Positions 60,253-64,000 of a stretch of 64,000 nucleotides of DNA are shown piece after piece; position 1 is the stretch's first letter; each line of letters opens with the position of its first letter. This DNA comes from Erigeron canadensis. Taxonomy: Eukaryota > Streptophyta > Magnoliopsida > Asterales > Asteraceae. The notes under the pieces are model-generated. The model worked only from the letters and a program-made list of their open reading frames with translations. It searched no databases and was not told where the DNA came from. The DNA lies in contig NC_057765.1 in assembly GCF_010389155.1 (NCBI RefSeq), positions 23,872,980 through 23,936,979 on the forward strand. The letters run 5' to 3'. The position numbers were made by a program, and so were the translations under genes.

Positions 60253-60360
60253 ATGGAAGCATACGGGATGAATGGCGATCAACGTATCAATGATTTTGAT
60301 ACCGCATATTATGAGCGATATAAATTGTTGATGCACGTTGATGTGACAACAGCAACTTAG
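60253..60360 (+). pseudogene. Membrane-protein gene fragment, 5' end
   Basis: ATG at 60,253 gives MEAYGMNGDQRINDFDTAYYE and stops at TAG 60,358 after 35 codons; the first half matches MREAYSSNFDQRLQEFSTTYD at 53,530. The upstream 400 bp also matches, including ACAACTACAACTACAATATA, the GGTAACA donor and a CCAG acceptor. The rest of the gene, including the membrane segment, is missing. Confidence 0.75.
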
Positions 60361-60532
60361 ATTTGATATGTCGTTTAGATTGAGACATTATGTTAATTTA
60401 TGTCGTATGTATATATGTAATTGATAGATTATGGACTTTATGTTTTGGTAATGATCGATTATATGTTTGGTGTTATATATATGTGTTATGTATGATGTTT
60501 GTTGTGTGATATACAAGTACAAACATAATATG

Positions 60533-60964
60533 TGTTAGGATTCCTTAATATGAAACACTTAGGAATATAACTAAGTCTTATATCTAACGAAGATAAGGTA
60601 TATCTTCGTTAGAGGCAAACGAAGATAAACTTCGTTTGGTACAAACGAAGATTAACTTCGTTACATGGGCTGGGCAGCTAAGTTCATAAGAACAAAGCCC
60701 AGCAAGCCCAGTTCGACCTGAAACATATATATACGAATGAATACCCTAAAATAAGGTATCACATTCCACAGACACGTACTCCAGACACCTAAGTTCGTTC
60801 TATAACTTATAGAAACGAATATAGCATCATACGGCTGATTATTTACTTGATAATTAGCGATATACCCGTTTTCTAATCAAACTAGTTATCTCGTGAGGTT
60901 TCCGCACTCACGACATAATCATAGACGATCTCGAGAGCGATCTGTAGCTATCGAGGGACTCACA
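60533..60964 (+). mobile_element. Element 3 5' LTR
   Basis: About 432 bp. The start could be two bases earlier (TGTGTTAGG). U3 contains three adjacent stem-loops at 60,584-60,662 and a TATATATA about 65 bp further on. Confidence 0.8.
60584..60662 (+). promoter_or_regulatory. Three consecutive AACGAAG/CTTCGTT stem-loops in LTR U3
   Basis: CTAACGAAGATA-AGGTA-TATCTTCGTTAG (12-base perfect arms), CAAACGAAG-ATAAA-CTTCGTTTG (9) and AACGAAG-ATTAA-CTTCGTT (7). All loops are 5 nt and centres are about 27 bp apart. Upstream of the TATA box. Confidence 0.8.
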
Positions 60965-60966
60965 AG

Positions 60967-60980
60967 TGGTATCAAAGTCA
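60967..60980 (+). promoter_or_regulatory. Primer binding site of element 3
   Basis: TGGTATCAAAGTCA, a variant of the initiator tRNA-Met PBS (TGGTATCAGAGC) with changes in the last bases, two bases after the LTR. Confidence 0.75.
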
Positions 60981-61059
60981 ATCGATATCTTATCGAAGGT
61001 TCAAGGTCGTTTTGTTTGATTCTTTTCTCTGAAAAACAACCTCCCGATACCCTTACTGT

Positions 61060-61386
61060 CGCTAATTTCGTTTTCTCAAACGAATTTAGCAAACGAACTT
61101 AACCTCATCTTCGATTCGAGTTCTTCCAACGTATTTAGCCTTATTTTCGTTAAGTTCTTTCAAACGAATTTCAAGTTATCTTCGTTTACTCTCACCTTAC
61201 GAATTTAGCTTTATCTTCGTTTCTTTCTTTCAAACGAAGATAATCCTATCTTCGTTTCTCTTCTGCAAACGAAGTTAAATCCTATCTTCGTTTCTCTCCT
61301 GAAAACGAAGTTAATTCCATTTTCGTTTCTCTCCTTCAAACGAACTTAAATCTATCTTCGTTCAGTGCAGCAAACGAATTTACAAA
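61060..61386 (+). repeat. Element 3 leader: array of AAACGAA and TTCGTTT motifs
   Basis: Roughly 20 alternating AACGAA/TTCGTT motifs in 320 bp. The clearest repeats are AAACGAAGTTAA(A)TCC..ATCTTCGTTTCTCTCCTG units, about 45-50 bp apart between 61,200 and 61,375. No ORF. Alternating inverted copies allow many stem pairings. Confidence 0.8.
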
Positions 61387-64000
61387 ATGGCTTCCTCGTC
61401 AACAAACAATGTTGTTGCTCAATACCTGAATTCTCTTGTCTATCATGATCATCTCGTTGGATGTACTAATTCTCCACCGAAGTTAGTTTCATTGGTTGAC
61501 TTCTGGGCGTGGAGAGGTCGATTTGAAGATTATATTCAACGAGAAGATTTGAACATGTGGATTATGATCACTGAAGGATATGAATGGCCAACTCTTACTG
61601 TAAACGGTGTTACAACTAATTACTAGGTAGGAGAGTTAAAAGGCGAAGAAAAATCCTTGTATGCTGTTGAAGTTAAGGCTCTTTCTACTCTTAGGATGTG
61701 CATCCCTCAAGAATTAGTGCACCTGTTTCTTAAGCAGGAGTACAAGACTTCAAAGCAATTGTTCGATGCTATTGAAGCTCACTGTGAAGGTGATCCATTA
61801 TTGAAGCAAAATAGAGTTAAGATGCTTAAGAAACAATTTGATTGCTTTAATGCTACCAAGAACGAACTAGTTGAGGATCTTATCTTGAGATTTCAACATC
61901 TTCTTGCTGAGTTAGCCTATTTTGATCTTAAGTATACTCCTACTGAGATAGTGGATAAATTCTTGGATGGTTTGCCAAAAGCTTATAAAGAATTTCGTCA
62001 TGGATTGGGAGAAAGAGCTGATTATGCATCTCTTCGGATAGATGGTGTTATATCCACATTAAGAAACAGAGAAATGAAGGATAAGGCAAAGGATCTCCAA
62101 GACAACTTCACACAAGATCCATCTCTTTATCATGCCACTATGAAAAATCCTACAGCTGATATTAATGCATTCTTTTCTGGGGTTGGTACTTCTGGCACGA
62201 AAGAGGGTTCTAATTGTGTTATGGATGGAGATGATTCTGCAGGTTTCATGGCTTCTGATGCTGGTTTCAAGGCTCGAAAGACAAATGAGAATGCAAAGCC
62301 AGGAAATATGACGTTTGGTAACATTTCATCTACTTCTGCTGGTTACAAGTCTATGCCCATGGATATGAAATCCCCTGAGGGAAGGATGAATGTATTTGCC
62401 GCAATGTGTGCTGCACATGAAGCTTTTGTTGCAGGGAGGATCACGGATCCAACACTCATTGATGAAGATTATGACCAAATAGATCCAGATGATGTTGAAG
62501 AAATGGATCTGAAATGGAATTTGGCGATGATCACCAGGAGAGGGCAACGGTTTATGCAACGAACAGGTAGACAGCTTATTGGGGGTACTCAGGGCTTTGA
62601 CAAGTCAAAGGTTAACTGCTATAATTGCGATGGCTTTGGACATTTTGCCAAAGAATGTCAACGACCAAAGAGAGATGTCAACATTACCCCTACCCGTCAA
62701 GATAGAGGTGGTAATCGTCCTTTTAATCCGAATGCAAGTAGAGCTCTCTTATTGACTAATGATACTACTGGAAATAGCAATGACAAGGCTATCGTAGCTG
62801 CTCAACCTGATGGTTCTTATGTCTGGAATCTTCCACAGGATGAGACTAATAATGCTTATTTGGCCGAAATAGTTGATGATATGGCTCAAATAGCAGATTC
62901 TGTTGAGGATTTCTTGGACACCTCAGTTTACCACAGTGATGAGCATTTGTATGAAAAAGCTCAAAGCTCGAACTTGGAATCTTCTACTCAGGTTTATGAC
63001 ACTGATTCTGAGTCTGATGAAGAGGTTAAGGTTGCTGATACGAAAAATTCTGGAGAGGTGAACGCTGTTGAGAACAAAGACGATTCTGCTACTGAAAAGG
63101 TTGAAAAGACAATTGAAGAGCAGATGATGGAGTATGAAATTCCAGCAGGCATGAGTGTGGATGACTTTGTCGCGTACATGGCAGACTGCAAAGAAGCAGA
63201 TCAACAGGTATCTTACTCTCTTCGTACTATTGTTCATGTTTGCAAAATTGTTAATCGAATGTTTGATGAAATTGAACAAAAGAATGAACTAATTAAGCAT
63301 TTAGAATCTGTTGTTAATGCTGCTCATGAAGAAAGAGATAAGTTGATTAAAAAAGATTTAACTGTCACTGATAGAGAAAAATTTTTAAAGGATAGGATTA
63401 AATCTTTAGAGTCTGACATTAATGCTATGAAAGACAAAGTTAAACATGTTGTGGCTGTAGAAAGAGTAGGTGGTGAAGCTTATGCATTATTAGCTAAAAA
63501 GTGTGCTACTATTGAGAAAGAACTGGCTGATGCTAGAATAGAAATAGTGGACTTACAAGCTAAGGTTGATTCAGCTAGACATGATGAGCTTTTGATGCAT
63601 ATGAAAAAGTTTGAGGACTCTCCATCTAAGAGCTCTGACACTGCTAAGGTTTCTTACAATAGCATGCCTCCTCCTTTCAACAATAACTATACTCCTGTAG
63701 AACCTAATATTCCTGAAGTCCTACTTCAACCTAGTGTTGATGTTGGTAAATCAAAAGACTCGTCTCCTAAGCCTACTTTGACTGAGGAGACAGCAGAATC
63801 TAAAAGAGTTTCTTCTCAACCTACCAAGGAAGAGAAATTGAAAGGTGTCGTTCTAGATTCGTCCACTTCTTATGGTCAGAAAGACAGTATTACTCACTTT
63901 ACACTTCGTAAGAGTAGTAAGGTCTACACTGAGTTAGAATTTCCGTTATCATCTATTGACCCTAGGAGGATTGATAAAGTCTGGGATGTTGATATTAAGG
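61387..64000 (+). pseudogene. Element 3 gag (nearly intact, one TAG), continues beyond window
   Basis: ATG at 61,387 (MASSSTNNVVAQYLN), UBN2-type region (PPKLVSLVDFWAWRGRFEDY, LFDAIEAHCEGDP, KMLKKQFDCFNATKNE), zinc knuckle [14 protein letters not shown] at 62,617-62,658, acidic region, [16 protein letters not shown], then a long Lys/Glu-rich probable coiled coil (about 63,230-63,620) and a Ser/Pro-rich part. The frame is open for 871 codons except TAG at 61,624-61,626. Protease and pol lie beyond the window. The youngest-looking coding region here. If the TAG is read through or is an error, it may still be functional. Confidence 0.9.

Larger units (their letters stand above)
60533..64000 (+). 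mobile_element. Element 3: Ty1/Copia retrotransposon, 5' part, runs off the window
   Basis: 5' LTR 60,533-60,964 (TGTTAGGATTCC ... GGGACTCACA), spacer AG, PBS TGGTATCAAAGTCA at 60,967, repeat-rich leader, then gag from 61,387 open to the end of the window except for one stop. Spacer and gag sequence match element 2, so the two are one lineage. TATATATA near 60,728 is the probable promoter TATA box. Confidence 0.88.

Overview
This window is plant nuclear DNA, most likely from a daisy-family (Asteraceae) or similar dicot genome. That assignment is an inference from the look of the retrotransposon and accessory proteins; no search was possible. It is AT-rich, holds no bacterial-style operon, rRNA or tRNA, and is dominated by transposable elements, nested up to three deep, around a few broken or partial host-type genes.

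Layout. (1) 1 to about 24,540: a decayed Sirevirus-like Ty1/Copia element on the + strand (gag, protease, integrase, RT, RNase H, a hairpin-rich 106-bp tandem repeat, a candidate internal promoter, an envelope-position ORF and a 3' LTR). (2) 11,274-23,285: a second complete Copia element on the - strand, inserted inside that ORF. It has both LTRs, PBS, PPT, a 5-bp target duplication with one mismatch, and its own unidentified downstream ORFs. (3) 24,541-29,529: segmental duplications and a 493-bp tandem array carrying degenerate copies of a nearby exon-like sequence. (4) 29,530-37,215: three tandem copies of a B3/REM-like DNA-binding gene on the + strand, with a Helitron helicase fragment (- strand) between copies 2 and 3. 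(5) 38,017-48,647: a ten-exon RPA1-like gene on the - strand, now a pseudogene. One intron holds a 2.1-kb solo LTR. Another holds a gag-only Copia element whose 5' LTR was itself hit by a PIF/Harbinger transposon. (6) 48,804-57,461: two more solo LTRs of the same long-LTR family, a MITE, a pogo/Emigrant-type element and a small membrane-protein gene. (7) 57,549-60,361: LTR-like pieces and two partial copies of the membrane-protein gene. (8) about 60,533 to the end: the 5' LTR, PBS, leader and gag of a third Copia element, close in protein sequence to element 2 and running off the window.

Themes. Boundaries can be read directly from target-site duplications, so the order of insertions is clear. 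The most unusual shared property is that three different Copia elements have long PBS-to-gag leaders or LTRs built from short repeated, often palindromic motifs (CACGAAG, AACGAAG...CTTCGTT, AAACCGGTATT). TGACG/TGACGTCA-type sites recur near their promoters. Nearly every coding region carries stops or frameshifts. Only the membrane-protein ORF (53,530-54,237) and the gag of element 3 (one stop) look close to intact.
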